DNA of 64,000 bases from Ferruginibacter sp. HRS2-29 (GCF_024343615.1 NZ_RJUB01000004.1:1-64000); one strand, 5' to 3'. Counted from the first letter of the stretch, positions 1 through 9,746 are shown. Made by a program: numbers and translations. Notes: generated by a model from the sequence alone, not told the origin.

Positions 1-280
1 CATTGATAATAAATAGTTATCCTTTATTTGAAGTAAAATACTATAAATTATTGAAATAACGTATAATCAGAATATGAATCGGAGCGTAACTATGAGGAAT
101 ATGCAATGATTTTTTTAAATCAAATCTGCTGACTCTATGAAACCTTCGACAGGTCCATATCGGACTTGTTATAAAAAACTAAGCCATTCAGAATCAATGC
201 TTTTATTTTTTCGGTCTATTTTTTAGTCTATCAATGCGGAAATTATTCAAGAAATCTTACCCTACTGACGTAAAATAGAA
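1..280. other. intergenic, nothing recognised
   Basis: AT-rich stretch at the window edge. I see no convincing reading frame, RNA gene or repeat in it. It may belong to whatever lies left of the window. Confidence 0.4.
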
Positions 281-310
281 AAAGGGACTATTTGTATTGA
301 TAGTCCCTTT
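281..310 (-). terminator. rho-independent terminator
   Basis: An 11-bp perfect inverted repeat (AAAGGGACTAT ... ATAGTCCCTTT) with an 8-nt loop lies 75 bp beyond the stop of the decayed gene at 386-1164. The flanking A-run reads as a T-tract on the minus strand, so it most likely ends minus-strand transcription. Confidence 0.65.
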
Positions 311-385
311 CGGAAGTCCATATTAGCCTCAACAAATAAACATGCGCAAATTTCTTGTCGGGACCTGCTAAAAAATAGTGAAAAA

Positions 386-1164
386 TTACTTGCAGATTTC
401 TAATGTAATATTTCGATTATCCCGTCGCACTAAAACAGCTTTTCGAATTTCCCCATTTTCAATTGATACATTAAAACCGACTTCAGTTTTTTTATTACTG
501 TTCCATCGGGTGTTTTCTAACAACCTGGAAATATCCTGCACAAAACCAGGAAGTTGATTTTTATTCAAGCTCTTTGATAGTATACGAGACGCATGACCAT
601 TCGCGTCGATCAATACCCAAAATCGAATATTTTTCCATTGGAGATTATTGGCAGGCCATGTTTTTTGCTCTTGTTCAGCCAACTTAATTTTTCCAAGTTT
701 TGTACAAAAAAGAGAATCGTTTATTAAAGGAATTGATTTTATACTTTTTAAGTTTACTGTAAACAATTCGCCTTCGGGATTAAAATCTATTAATTCTGCG
801 CTTGTAAATTTATTTTCAAAATTAAAGTCCCAGGAAATATTGGTGTTCTTCAACGAAATAACTTTTACCCTTTGTCTCCCCGTATTGATACCCAATCGTC
901 TTTCCGGCTGTAAAATGATACAAGCAAATATTTTTCTTTCAATACTTCATAATAAGCAGATGAGTCGACGGGAAGATTTGCAATTATTTTTTATTTTTTA
1001 ATAATTGGCCAGTCGAATCCAAGTAAAAATTATCTCCTTTTAAAAGGAAAAAAATACTTTGCGCTTTGGGTATCCTGAACAAAAAATTGTGATAGTGATT
1101 TTATTGTTTGCGAGCAAACGGAGTTAATTGAAAACGCACATATTAATAACAACAGATTTTTCAT
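386..1164 (-). pseudogene. secreted protein gene broken by three frameshifts
   Basis: The gene starts at the ATG at 1164 with a clear signal peptide (MKNLLLLICAFSINSVCSQ) and can only be read to the stop at 386 by changing frame three times. The shifts lie near the A7 run at 1048-1054, the T6 runs at 987-999 and the C4/C3 runs near 868-881. The last open stretch (386-895, up to 169 codons) carries residues such as DANGHASRILSKSL and IENGEIRKAVLVRRD. These resemble, only loosely, the repeated strands of TonB-C-like or lipoprotein folds. I do not recognise the family. The position at the 3' end of the Rhs locus fits an old immunity or accessory gene. The breaks are all at homopolymers, so sequencing error is an alternative to true decay. 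Confidence 0.6.
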
Positions 1165-1231
1165 ACGCATTTATGACTTGCCGAATTCCTCATATAGCAT
1201 TCAAGAAGGCAGTATTTAATTCTCTAAAAAA

Positions 1232-1696
1232 CTAATGAATACTTGCCGTAATAATATTTTCCCGCACAAGTTTAATCTTTGACCTTTTCGGATCGAACCA
1301 GCGCAGCGCCTGGCTGGTATGCCATAGGAAATGAAAATCCCAGTGTTTACCATAATGATTTAAATCATATACAACCACACGCTCTTTTTGCTGGCGTTCA
1401 ACAGGAAGAGGAGAATATTGCTTTTGAAATGGATACATACTGAGAAAAACATACCTATCTGCATAAACTTCAATTTCAAATACCGAATCCTTGGGAACTA
1501 TAAGCAGTAAAGAATCATTCAAGTAAAGTCTGTTATGCTGATCATAGGCAAATTTTTGCTTAACAATTTTGAAATCTTCCCGATAATTCTCTTCGTCGTA
1601 ACTCACATAGTATTTTCCAATTGAAACTAATTTTTGGCCAATGGCCCAAAGACCCGCTATTTGAAAGGCCAGAATACAAATGACATAACGTAACAT
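1232..1696 (-). CDS. small membrane-anchored or secreted protein, putative immunity-type
   Basis: A 154-residue protein starting at the ATG at 1696. It opens with a hydrophobic segment (MLRYVICILAFQIAGLWAIGQ) that may be a signal peptide or anchor, followed by a soluble part rich in Tyr, Lys and Phe ending in ENIITASIH. I do not recognise the family. It begins only 7 bp after the stop of the Rhs-like C-terminal module at 1704-1991 and is on the same strand. That is the usual place for the immunity gene of a polymorphic toxin. This role is inferred from position only. A longer open frame runs upstream to 1846 but overlaps the preceding module, so the later start was chosen. Confidence 0.55.
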   Translation of the reverse strand: MLRYVICILAFQIAGLWAIGQKLVSIGKYYVSYDEENYREDFKIVKQKFAYDQHNRLYLNDSLLLIVPKDSVFEIEVYADRYVFLSMYPFQKQYSPLPVERQQKERVVVYDLNHYGKHWDFHFLWHTSQALRWFDPKRSKIKLVRENIITASIH

Positions 1697-1703
1697 AAAA
1701 TAT

Positions 1704-1991
1704 TTATTTATTTTGAGGTGTGTAATATGGACTTCCCCCACCAATTCCTGTTGGCGGCCCATAATTAAAAATTGGTGTAGGCACCCCTGATGCTGCTCCT
1801 GCTTCAAATCTACCTTTTGGGCCATATCCATTTTTGCTACAAACATAAACGGTACCTGTTTTATATCTTAGCAAAAACGTAGCATAGTGTGAAGTTCCTC
1901 CGGATTTAGTTCCGTCTGTGGGAAGTTTATTATTATAACTTTCCTGCATGTCCTTAGTTTGTTTATCTTGACTGCCATAGGTGTGCATCAC
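1704..1991 (-). pseudogene. orphan C-terminal module of an Rhs-type protein
   Basis: A 95-codon frame with no signal peptide and no Rhs repeats of its own. Its sequence (TSHYATFLLRYKTGTVYVCSKNGYG, shown in part, then YGPPTGIGGGSPYYTP near the end) looks like the last ~90 residues of a Bacteroidota Rhs or similar large secreted protein; the catalytic nature of the domain is not recognised. Upstream the frame is closed by a stop next to the truncated XRE gene, so the body of the parent gene is missing. A tightly linked small gene follows at 1232-1696. Orphan toxin tips with their own immunity genes are common downstream of polymorphic toxin genes, and this fits that pattern. Confidence 0.5.
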
Positions 1992-2246
1992 TCACAGATC
2001 GGCAGGTATGAAAAAGGAGAAGCAAGCCCCGCCGCAAACGTACTCAAAAAAATGGCCAATACCCTGGATGTTTCCACTGATTATTTAATCAACGGAACCA
2101 CCGCCGACCTGGCAGCAGAGAACATTAACGATAAAACACTCATTAACCAGTTCAACAAAATCAGTGAACTGACAGAAGAAAATAAAACAATAGTTTCTAA
2201 ATTAATTGATGCTTTTCTTTTCAACAGGAGATCAAGCAAAAACTGA
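1959..2246 (+). pseudogene. XRE-family regulator lacking its N-terminus
   Basis: A 95-codon frame whose residues from about position 7 on (IGVHHSQIGRYEKGEASP, then a linker and a C-terminal helix) match the second half of a Cro/C1-type helix-turn-helix and the usual tail of small Bacteroidota XRE regulators. The first helices of the HTH, which should precede IGVHH, are absent; the sequence before it belongs to the oppositely oriented Rhs-like module. The gene is therefore broken at about 1975-1985. It is convergent with the lipoprotein gene at 2288-2719, with a shared terminator between them. DNA binding by this fragment is unlikely. Confidence 0.6.
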
Positions 2247-2254
2247 CGCAATAA

Positions 2255-2282
2255 ATAAAGCCACTCGATTGAGTGGCTTTAT
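2255..2282. terminator. bidirectional terminator
   Basis: A 12-bp perfect inverted repeat (ATAAAGCCACTC, loop GATT, GAGTGGCTTTAT) lies between the convergent XRE fragment and the lipoprotein gene. A on the left and T on the right make it work in both directions. On the minus strand it would end the Rhs operon. Confidence 0.75.
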
Positions 2283-2287
2283 TCGTT

Positions 2288-2719
2288 TTATTTGTAAATA
2301 ACTTCGCTATAGAATTGCTTTTTAACCACTGTATCCTTATCTAAAGTATAGCCATTGTAGCTATCACCTTTCTTAAAAAGAACTTCGTTAAGATTCACAT
2401 GAACCGTCGTATTTTTTTTTATACTATCTCTTACAATACTACAGGACGCTGTGTCCAGTCCGCCATTTACAAAAAATGTCAACTTGATTTCATCCCATTT
2501 TACAGGTTGGGTTATTTTAAACTCTGTATAACTAATTTGCTCCTTATTTCGTTTTACGATGTGTTTCGCATACAATGTATCACTTACATTTGTAACGATT
2601 TCAATAGCAGGTCTTGTGTCACTATTATTTTCCAATAGCACAGTAATATAACCCGAACTATTATTACAGGAAGAACCAACCAATATCAGTATAGAGTATA
2701 AAAAAAATTTGTATCGCAT
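2288..2719 (-). CDS. lipoprotein, candidate immunity protein of the Rhs metalloprotease
   Basis: A 143-residue protein with a lipoprotein signal peptide: hydrophobic segment then LVGSSC with the lipidation Cys at about residue 18. The mature part is predicted beta-rich (ITVLLENNSDTRPAIEIVTN and similar strands). I do not recognise a named family. It starts 10 bp after the stop of the Rhs gene whose tip carries a metzincin zinc-protease motif, and a terminator follows it, so the two are co-transcribed. A membrane-anchored periplasmic inhibitor would be a sensible self-protection against a secreted protease. This role is inferred from position and localisation, not from homology. Confidence 0.6.
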   Translation of the reverse strand: MRYKFFLYSILILVGSSCNNSSGYITVLLENNSDTRPAIEIVTNVSDTLYAKHIVKRNKEQISYTEFKITQPVKWDEIKLTFFVNGGLDTASCSIVRDSIKKNTTVHVNLNEVLFKKGDSYNGYTLDKDTVVKKQFYSEVIYK

Positions 2720-2729
2720 AATATTTAGT

Positions 2730-5700
2730 TTAGTTATTAACTATTAATGGCATCCTTGCTCCTTTAGATATATTTTTATAATACGGCTCTTGGTTCGAAG
2801 AAGTGTTGTAAAACCAATTATTAGTACTCTTGATGCTGTGTTGACTATTAGCCCCCTTGTTAAGTGCGCCATTCTTAGATCTATTGAACATCTGCATTAT
2901 CTGTAGTCCATCAAATTTAGAGCCGCCGCCGTTAGAATAATCATAACTCATTGCATTACCAGTTCCTTTTGGCTCATGTGACAAGCCCATATTGTGTCCA
3001 ATCTCATGAACACTGGAGTTAATCAACCAGTTCATATTGCTTGAGTTTTCGGTATATGCAATTTTACCATTTAAGGCTGATACTCCTCCGGCACTTCCTC
3101 CCCCTAAAGATGGGTCTGCCTTTCCTGTTACATCATCAACAACAACTAACAAATGGTCAGATGACGAGACATCATCCATACTATTTGCCACCGTATATTG
3201 TGCATCAAAATTGTAAACGTCAGTGACATTTCCGTTTACGGACATTGTTGTACTTGAGTTAAGTTTGTTATTAATACCCGACACAAGGTCGCCTACAGCG
3301 TTTCGGGGACTAGAACAGCCGCCGCCGCCTTGTTTAACACCTGCCAAGTCTAAAACCTTTCCTGTGATATGGGTCGTGTGTGTGATTATAGTGCTACCGT
3401 CCTTTTGTTTTACGGTAGTAGTGGTTGTCCAAGTACTATCTCCATTAACATCAATATTTTTTATTGGGTCATTCGCAGCATACTGATAAGGAGACATCGA
3501 AGCATATTTATCTGCAAACCTATCTTGTGTGAAAAAACGCCCTACTTGTGCATCGTACATCCTTGCCCCATAATCCATCCAATCCAACCCACTACCCTCG
3601 CTGAATTCATTACGCTGCTCTTCCTTACCATTATACTTAGACTTATTTTCCATCCTACCCGCTGCTTTGCTGCTGATAGCAGTCATAATTAGTCCAAAAG
3701 GATAATAATGCGTTTCCTCAAGGAGCGGGCCAGCAAGATGATCCACTTTCAGGTCGTCAAAATAAACCTGACCCTGGCTTTCATTACTTACATATACATA
3801 AAGATATCCATTCTTATTTACAGTAATGTAGTCGCCATTATTAGCCAGCAGTGTTTTTTTACTGTCACCGCTATTAACGGTCGGTATCGTCATAGCACCA
3901 CAATTGCCGCTCACCATTTTGAACTGCTCTTCATCGAGCACCAGCCAGGTTAAGTAGGCTTTGGGCTGATTAAGTGCTGGTGTGGGTTGTATCCGCCAAA
4001 GCTCATTAAGAGGAGTATTTAGCATGTTACTATTGCCCAATGACGTCCCGCTTATTTTTCCTACCCCCGCAATACCTTCACTCAAAATACTTACCAGGCT
4101 GGTTACAATGGACGAAGCCCCTCCAAGCTCCTGTGTATTTGTAGCACCGGGTTGGTACCACCCAAATACACTCGCTTTAAATTTGTCCCCGGCCATCACC
4201 TTCAGCAATACTCCAGGACCAATCCGCCGGTCAGCACTTGCAGAATTGTTTACCATACTCACTTTTGCATTGCCCCCATCAGCGTCAAATCCTGATGGTT
4301 TGTTATATTCAGTCGCGGTTACTTTTGTAAATAACTGATCTTCAAAACTACGGGTAACTGTTTCCATAGTAGCTTTATATAATGCTGCTGGTTTAACTTC
4401 ATCAGTAAGAGTCATTCGCACATTACCCAAATGATCCTTTATAAAATAATCGTATTGCCAGGAGGCTGTTGTGGCACCTTCTGCGGGGACGTAACGGATG
4501 CGCCCTTCCTCATGACTGATGTATTGCTGAATATCCTGTAACGGCGCAATTGGACCAGAGCCGTTAAAATACTGTAGGGATTGATAAACAATGTTGTTGA
4601 GGTAAGTAGTGGTGGTTACTTTCCAGGTTGTTCGGCCTGAACTTTCTGTAACAATTTTACGCAGCTTATTTCCGGCAGCATCGTATACGTATTGTATGGT
4701 TCCTCCACCAATATAGACTGATTGAGGTGATACAGAAATCTCTATTTGTTCGGGTAAATTGAGATAATTATACGTGGTCGAATAGATACGTTTGTTGGCA
4801 TCGGTTAGCATATTCCCGTTATCGTCGTAGGTGTAATCGGTACTGGTTTTTGTTGACGGACTATATTTAAAATCTCCCAGCTTACTATCGTTGTCATTCT
4901 TAGCATCTGTCACTAATTTTAGGCGGTTGGATAATCCGTTGGGATCCGTGTAAGTGTATGATAACTGATCAATCCAGTCACTTGCGCCGAGCAATAAACT
5001 TTTTTGCCACATTGATTTTATATTACCGTTGGCATCATAGGCAGAAGAGGCTGTTTCACCATCGCCCATCTTCACGCTGAAATCTACATTTTGTGAGTTT
5101 ACCCATGTTCCGTTATGTTGTGTGAAGTCTGCTTTTAACAGGCGGTTCGCCATATCATAATCATAGCCAAAGGCACGTAGTTCATTATCCCCCATACTGC
5201 GCCAGGTGGTACCACTGATATTACCGTTGTATTGATTTTTTGTAAAGCCGAAATCGTAGCTAAGGGTAAAACCAAATTTACTAGTAGTGTTGACCGCATT
5301 TACATAATCTTTATTAACTCCGGAGAGCCAACCGCGAAGATTATAATTGTAGGTAAGAGTTTCCAAGCCTGCGCCGCTATTATAGGCAGGCGAAAGATTT
5401 TTTGTTTTTAGCTGCCCTAATTCCGTGTAGGTATTTGCTGCAATTACTTTTGTAATACCATCGTCATTCAACTGTTTTGTAACCTGTTGTAAAGTACCAT
5501 TGCTATTGTAGGCCATTTTTGTAAGTATGCGGGTCAACGGGTTCGAAGTCGATATTGGATTTGTCTGTTTTTGATACGAAGCTAATAGTTTACCGCTGAA
5601 ATCATACCGGGAACTGGCTATATCCATTCCACCATTGATATTGTCGGCAAGCACCTGGATCACCCGGTTCTTTTCATCATAATAAGTGGTAGTAATAAGA

Positions 5701-7055
5701 TATTGGTTGGCGGTTCCCAGCACTTTTGTTTTTGTGCCGGTCACTTTTCCTGTAGCCATCACCGCTTTCTGCACCGTTTCAGCAAAAGGGTTGCTGCCTG
5801 CATCCAACTTACTGATATCGGTATTGTCGAAGGATTTTGCTCCACTGTAACTATAATTATCGTAAAAAGTTTCAGTCAATACTTCACTGAGTGCCGGATA
5901 AGTAGTAAGCGATTGAAAATAGACCCGGTCATTACTACTGTTGACGAAGCCTGTTGCTACTGGACGGTCAATTTCGTCGTATTGTGTGAGCAGCCATTTT
6001 TGCCCACGCATATTGGCATCCTGTGTCATTACAACACGGTCACGTTTATCATACACCATCCACACTTCGCCCGCTCCAGGCACTTTCTTGATGATCATGC
6101 GGTTACGGTTATCATACTCGTAGCGAAAGCATTGTTCGTTTAACAATGTAGTAGTGAGAGTCCAATTAAGTTGGCTATGCATATACTCTACTCCACGAGG
6201 CTGGATAACGCAACGCAGGTTGCCAAAATCATCGTATATGTAGTAGGTACTCAACCATCCATCGTAGTCGGCACCCGGCGAATTGCCCAGCGCTACCTTT
6301 TTCAACAATATCTTGCCTTCCTTATCCTTAAATTCAACTACTTTCCCATTTTGTTCATCACGGGAAATCGTCTTGTAAAGTCGCCCGGCCGGATATTCAC
6401 CTGAGTTGGATGGTATGCTTCCGATGGCTTCAGCTATTGACCATATTTTTACTTTATCCGCAACCGTATTTAATTCATAGGTCATCAAGACACCACGATT
6501 GCTTCCTGCCCATGTGTTACCCGCTGGCATTGTTTCCTTTACCCGGCCGAGTGGAGCTTGTTCAAAAACCGTTTTACTGTAATATGCTTTTTCATTTACA
6601 TATTGCGGATCGGTACTATAAAAAGACTTTTGCTCGGCGTAAGGATTAGTTTTAAAATATCCATCAGTTGCAGTACCCGGATAAGAAAGGTATTGGACTG
6701 ATTCGCGACCATATTGATCGAATACTTTATAGCTGACCATATCTTTTCCCTGCGGAGAGGCTTGTTTGATAACTGTCTGTACGGTACGGCCAAGCCCATC
6801 AGCATACATGGTGGTTACTTTTACATCGCTTAAGGGCTGCGAAGCGACTAACAAAGGGTCGGTGATCGGTTTCCAGGGCTCCCATTGTCGCACATAGTTG
6901 ATCTTGGCATCGCCGTTATTGGCTACAGGCATACTTAGTAAAAACTCCGCAGGGTATACTGTCCATGTGCTGGGAACATTTTGCGCAGCGGCATTTATAG
7001 AGATCACAGTCCCCAATAAACAAAAAATTGATTTATGCATTCTGCTTTTATACAT
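2730..7055 (-). CDS. Rhs-repeat secreted protein with C-terminal metzincin-type protease domain
   Basis: A 1441-residue polymorphic-toxin-type protein. A Sec signal peptide is present (start either 7055 or, more likely, the second Met at 7040: MHKSIFCLLGTVISINAAAQ). Residues ~60-190 fit DUF6443 (ADGLGRTVQTVIKQ), followed by many YD/Rhs repeats that would form a cocoon shell. The Rhs-associated core lies at ~1150-1200 (MDYGARMYDAQVGRFFTQD ... NDPIKNIDVNGD). The ~240 residues after it are the variable tip. There, HEIGHNMGLSH (H1350, E1351, H1354, H1360; bases 2976-3008) is the metzincin HExxHxxGxxH zinc site, and M1369 in NAMSY is a good Met-turn. This predicts a zinc endopeptidase toxin. The gene follows the SpvB-like gene by 18 bp and is followed by a lipoprotein gene. 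The fold and motif are seen; toxicity and targets are inferred. Confidence 0.85.
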   Translation of the reverse strand: MYKSRMHKSIFCLLGTVISINAAAQNVPSTWTVYPAEFLLSMPVANNGDAKINYVRQWEPWKPITDPLLVASQPLSDVKVTTMYADGLGRTVQTVIKQASPQGKDMVSYKVFDQYGRESVQYLSYPGTATDGYFKTNPYAEQKSFYSTDPQYVNEKAYYSKTVFEQAPLGRVKETMPAGNTWAGSNRGVLMTYELNTVADKVKIWSIAEAIGSIPSNSGEYPAGRLYKTISRDEQNGKVVEFKDKEGKILLKKVALGNSPGADYDGWLSTYYIYDDFGNLRCVIQPRGVEYMHSQLNWTLTTTLLNEQCFRYEYDNRNRMIIKKVPGAGEVWMVYDKRDRVVMTQDANMRGQKWLLTQYDEIDRPVATGFVNSSNDRVYFQSLTTYPALSEVLTETFYDNYSYSGAKSFDNTDISKLDAGSNPFAETVQKAVMATGKVTGTKTKVLGTANQYLITTTYYDEKNRVIQVLADNINGGMDIASSRYDFSGKLLASYQKQTNPISTSNPLTRILTKMAYNSNGTLQQVTKQLNDDGITKVIAANTYTELGQLKTKNLSPAYNSGAGLETLTYNYNLRGWLSGVNKDYVNAVNTTSKFGFTLSYDFGFTKNQYNGNISGTTWRSMGDNELRAFGYDYDMANRLLKADFTQHNGTWVNSQNVDFSVKMGDGETASSAYDANGNIKSMWQKSLLLGASDWIDQLSYTYTDPNGLSNRLKLVTDAKNDNDSKLGDFKYSPSTKTSTDYTYDDNGNMLTDANKRIYSTTYNYLNLPEQIEISVSPQSVYIGGGTIQYVYDAAGNKLRKIVTESSGRTTWKVTTTTYLNNIVYQSLQYFNGSGPIAPLQDIQQYISHEEGRIRYVPAEGATTASWQYDYFIKDHLGNVRMTLTDEVKPAALYKATMETVTRSFEDQLFTKVTATEYNKPSGFDADGGNAKVSMVNNSASADRRIGPGVLLKVMAGDKFKASVFGWYQPGATNTQELGGASSIVTSLVSILSEGIAGVGKISGTSLGNSNMLNTPLNELWRIQPTPALNQPKAYLTWLVLDEEQFKMVSGNCGAMTIPTVNSGDSKKTLLANNGDYITVNKNGYLYVYVSNESQGQVYFDDLKVDHLAGPLLEETHYYPFGLIMTAISSKAAGRMENKSKYNGKEEQRNEFSEGSGLDWMDYGARMYDAQVGRFFTQDRFADKYASMSPYQYAANDPIKNIDVNGDSTWTTTTTVKQKDGSTIITHTTHITGKVLDLAGVKQGGGGCSSPRNAVGDLVSGINNKLNSSTTMSVNGNVTDVYNFDAQYTVANSMDDVSSSDHLLVVVDDVTGKADPSLGGGSAGGVSALNGKIAYTENSSNMNWLINSSVHEIGHNMGLSHEPKGTGNAMSYDYSNGGGSKFDGLQIMQMFNRSKNGALNKGANSQHSIKSTNNWFYNTSSNQEPYYKNISKGARMPLIVNN

Positions 7056-7073
7056 TGCTAAACTTTTAAAGAT

Positions 7074-9746
7074 TTATAGCTCAACGAGACCGCCTAAACA
7101 TTTTGTCGAGCCGGTTGTTAAGAATGTAGCACTTTCATATCCATCGCTCCACACATATTTCCACGTACAATACCAGGTGTTACCTGATTTTACCGAACTC
7201 ACCAGTGTCTTCACACCAGTTTCGCAGACACCGTTGACTAACCGCTTATCTGCACCGGTGCAAGTAACTGTATTTACACATTCCCCTACACCTGTTGTAG
7301 TGGCTGTCCATCTGAGGCTCAGATATGTAGGACTGCAATTATTTTCATCCCGCTCTTCTTTTTCTTTTGCTCCTGTGTACACGTTATTAGAGTTGGTTAG
7401 GCAACGGGTATTACCTGTAGGCAACCAGTTGGCAATTTTATTGGCACATGGTGTTATTGCCTGGTTATACTGGTAATCGTATTGCTTTAAGATATTTCTG
7501 TCAATATCACGTACCCTCAAGAGCCTGTTTAAACCATCATATTCATAGTATTGGATATTGTTTACAGGATCCGTTATCGTTAAAGTTCCAACAAAAGGAA
7601 TATAGGTGTAACTGGTCATAAAAGCACCTGCGGGATGCAATCTTACTTCATCCATCTGGTTACATTGAACCGCAACGCTACTCACTCCGGTTACATTCCA
7701 TTTGTATAAGTTCCAGCTACCCTTAGTTAATAGTAATGTTCCGGCGAGGTTGTTGACAGTGGGTGTATTAGAACCGGATTTGGCCCACAGCGTGATTGTA
7801 TAATTCTTGCCTGGCGAAACAGTTTTGGTAATTTTCCCTCCAAACGAACGTTTGCCTGTAAGTGCATCGGTGTATGTTGTCCAGTAGTTATTGAGGTCGC
7901 TGCTTCCTGCAGGTAAAAGGGTGCCCGTCAAAGTCCAGTTGCCCGTACCGGCAGGGGTTTCAAAACTGCTATATGCGATATCAGTTACCTGTGCATTTTT
8001 CACTTCTGCGATGGCCATCGTATTTTCATAATCCCACACATAAGACATCCGTATACCATCTTCTTTAGCAACCTCAAGTGCATTACCGTTGGATGTCATA
8101 GCATAATAATGAAGACGCGGCTCTTTATTTGCAGGATTGCTGCCTTTCTGCATATTTACTATTTCGGGTCGATAGATCTTACCACTCCAGTTCTTGTAGT
8201 CCGTTTTAACGATTGCCATAACATTTCCTGCCTTGGAAGATTTTGATTCGATCACAGGACTTATTATGTAGTCCGCTACCATAGCTGTGTAAGGTAGAGT
8301 TGCATAATCTGCCGGATAAGTGGATTCCTGAACCAATATTTCATTTTTACTATTAGTAGTGGTAATTTTGGTAGGTTGGGTATGTTGAATGTTATTGTAT
8401 TCATAGCTGGTGCTGGTGACCATAGGATTTTGCCCGTCCTGATCATATTCGGTTATAGAAATGTTATCGAGATGAAACCATATGCTATTATATTTATACT
8501 CCCCACAATCGAATGCAAGCAGTTTTTCATTGTTTGGTAAAGTGCCGATTGGCTCCCATTTTTGTCTATTAACATAGCTCGTGAAAGAATAAGATACTCG
8601 ATTGTCAACACTGTAGGTGCTTTCACTTTTTTTGAGGGTAGTGAACCCTGTTCCATTCTTTTTAAACCAAATTGTTTTTTCTTCTATTCCATTTCTATCC
8701 GCATATAGATTTCGGGGCGCTGAGGGCATGATGCTTCCTAACTTTGGCAATGGCCTGCTATCATTTAATTCTGTATAAAAGGAATGCTGAATGCCTCCGT
8801 TGACAAACGCCGCATCATCAGACTCGATTACATCTGTATATGCGACTGATGACCCACCAAAACTGATGGTGCCGGAAATGCTGCTGGAGCTAAATTGGGC
8901 CAGGTTATTACATAAGATCTGTGAATAAATTACGCTGCTACCTGTTGTATAAGATGCACAAGTACCCCCGCCTTCATAATGTTGAGACAGATCAGGAACC
9001 AACATACCCATACCGGTACTTTTCTGCAGATTGGTAAGGCCTGCATATTTGTAATATCGGGTTGTTTGTTTATTACTGACTGGATCAAATGAAACGATGT
9101 TATTCACGCGTAAGCCGCAGGCAGGATTATTTTGCCAACGAGCGGTGAGCACCGGACTATGTTCAATAGTAAGAGTGGCCTTGGTATTAATCAAAAATAT
9201 TTTTATTTCGGCCCGATATTCGGTAAACGGCTGAAGATAGAAACTTGAATAGTTTTGCTTGAACTCTCCATACTCTTTCTTTTTAAGGATGGGGCCAATT
9301 GCAGTAGTGCCTTGATATAGCTGAAATTCAAACAGCATATGATTATCCTCGGGAATATTCGAAGTGTATCCAGGGTTTATCTCTGACTTGATGGTCGTTT
9401 TTGCAAATGGTATCGCACCTGTGGTGAAAGTGATAGTCTTCATAGTATACTGAGTGATATTCGAGTTTGGTCCCGTTCCCTCAGTGCTAACTACTGTAAA
9501 ACTGCTGTCGTATACCTGCTCGGGCAAAGTATGTTGCTCGTAATTGAATTCTTCGGAACCTCCTGTCGGATAAATTACTTTTTTAAGCACCCCCTTTTGC
9601 ATGCTGGTAAATTCCGGGGTACGGTTCGTCACTTCTCCAGGACTTCCATACATCCAACCGTTATCCACCGGCGCAAATCCAGTATTGTTGGTAGCTCCGT
9701 TGAAGTAACCATAATAATCCTGGGCATACGACTTTTGGGAAGGCAA
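7074..9746 (-). CDS. SpvB-like Rhs-partner protein, C-terminal part (frameshifted)
   Basis: This is the downstream part of the gene that begins at 10936; the reading frame actually continues up to the C5 run at 9795-9799. It contains YD/Rhs-type repeats (YYEYDGLNRLLRVRDIDRN near the end), a carbohydrate-binding-like beta region around the middle (NYTITLWAKSGSNTPTVNN), and a Cys-rich tail (CANKIANWLP, NCSPTYLSL, CTGADKRLVNGVCETGVK) resembling the repeated tails of large Bacteroidota surface proteins. No recognisable toxin domain is present, so it probably serves as shell or partner for the Rhs protein that starts 18 bp later. As sequenced it has no signal peptide and cannot be exported alone. 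Confidence 0.7.
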   Translation of the reverse strand: MPSQKSYAQDYYGYFNGATNNTGFAPVDNGWMYGSPGEVTNRTPEFTSMQKGVLKKVIYPTGGSEEFNYEQHTLPEQVYDSSFTVVSTEGTGPNSNITQYTMKTITFTTGAIPFAKTTIKSEINPGYTSNIPEDNHMLFEFQLYQGTTAIGPILKKKEYGEFKQNYSSFYLQPFTEYRAEIKIFLINTKATLTIEHSPVLTARWQNNPACGLRVNNIVSFDPVSNKQTTRYYKYAGLTNLQKSTGMGMLVPDLSQHYEGGGTCASYTTGSSVIYSQILCNNLAQFSSSSISGTISFGGSSVAYTDVIESDDAAFVNGGIQHSFYTELNDSRPLPKLGSIMPSAPRNLYADRNGIEEKTIWFKKNGTGFTTLKKSESTYSVDNRVSYSFTSYVNRQKWEPIGTLPNNEKLLAFDCGEYKYNSIWFHLDNISITEYDQDGQNPMVTSTSYEYNNIQHTQPTKITTTNSKNEILVQESTYPADYATLPYTAMVADYIISPVIESKSSKAGNVMAIVKTDYKNWSGKIYRPEIVNMQKGSNPANKEPRLHYYAMTSNGNALEVAKEDGIRMSYVWDYENTMAIAEVKNAQVTDIAYSSFETPAGTGNWTLTGTLLPAGSSDLNNYWTTYTDALTGKRSFGGKITKTVSPGKNYTITLWAKSGSNTPTVNNLAGTLLLTKGSWNLYKWNVTGVSSVAVQCNQMDEVRLHPAGAFMTSYTYIPFVGTLTITDPVNNIQYYEYDGLNRLLRVRDIDRNILKQYDYQYNQAITPCANKIANWLPTGNTRCLTNSNNVYTGAKEKEERDENNCSPTYLSLRWTATTTGVGECVNTVTCTGADKRLVNGVCETGVKTLVSSVKSGNTWYCTWKYVWSDGYESATFLTTGSTKCLGGLVEL

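Noticed and set aside
648-1001. 117-codon plus-strand frame
   Set aside because: Antisense to the decayed secreted-protein gene and without protein-like features.
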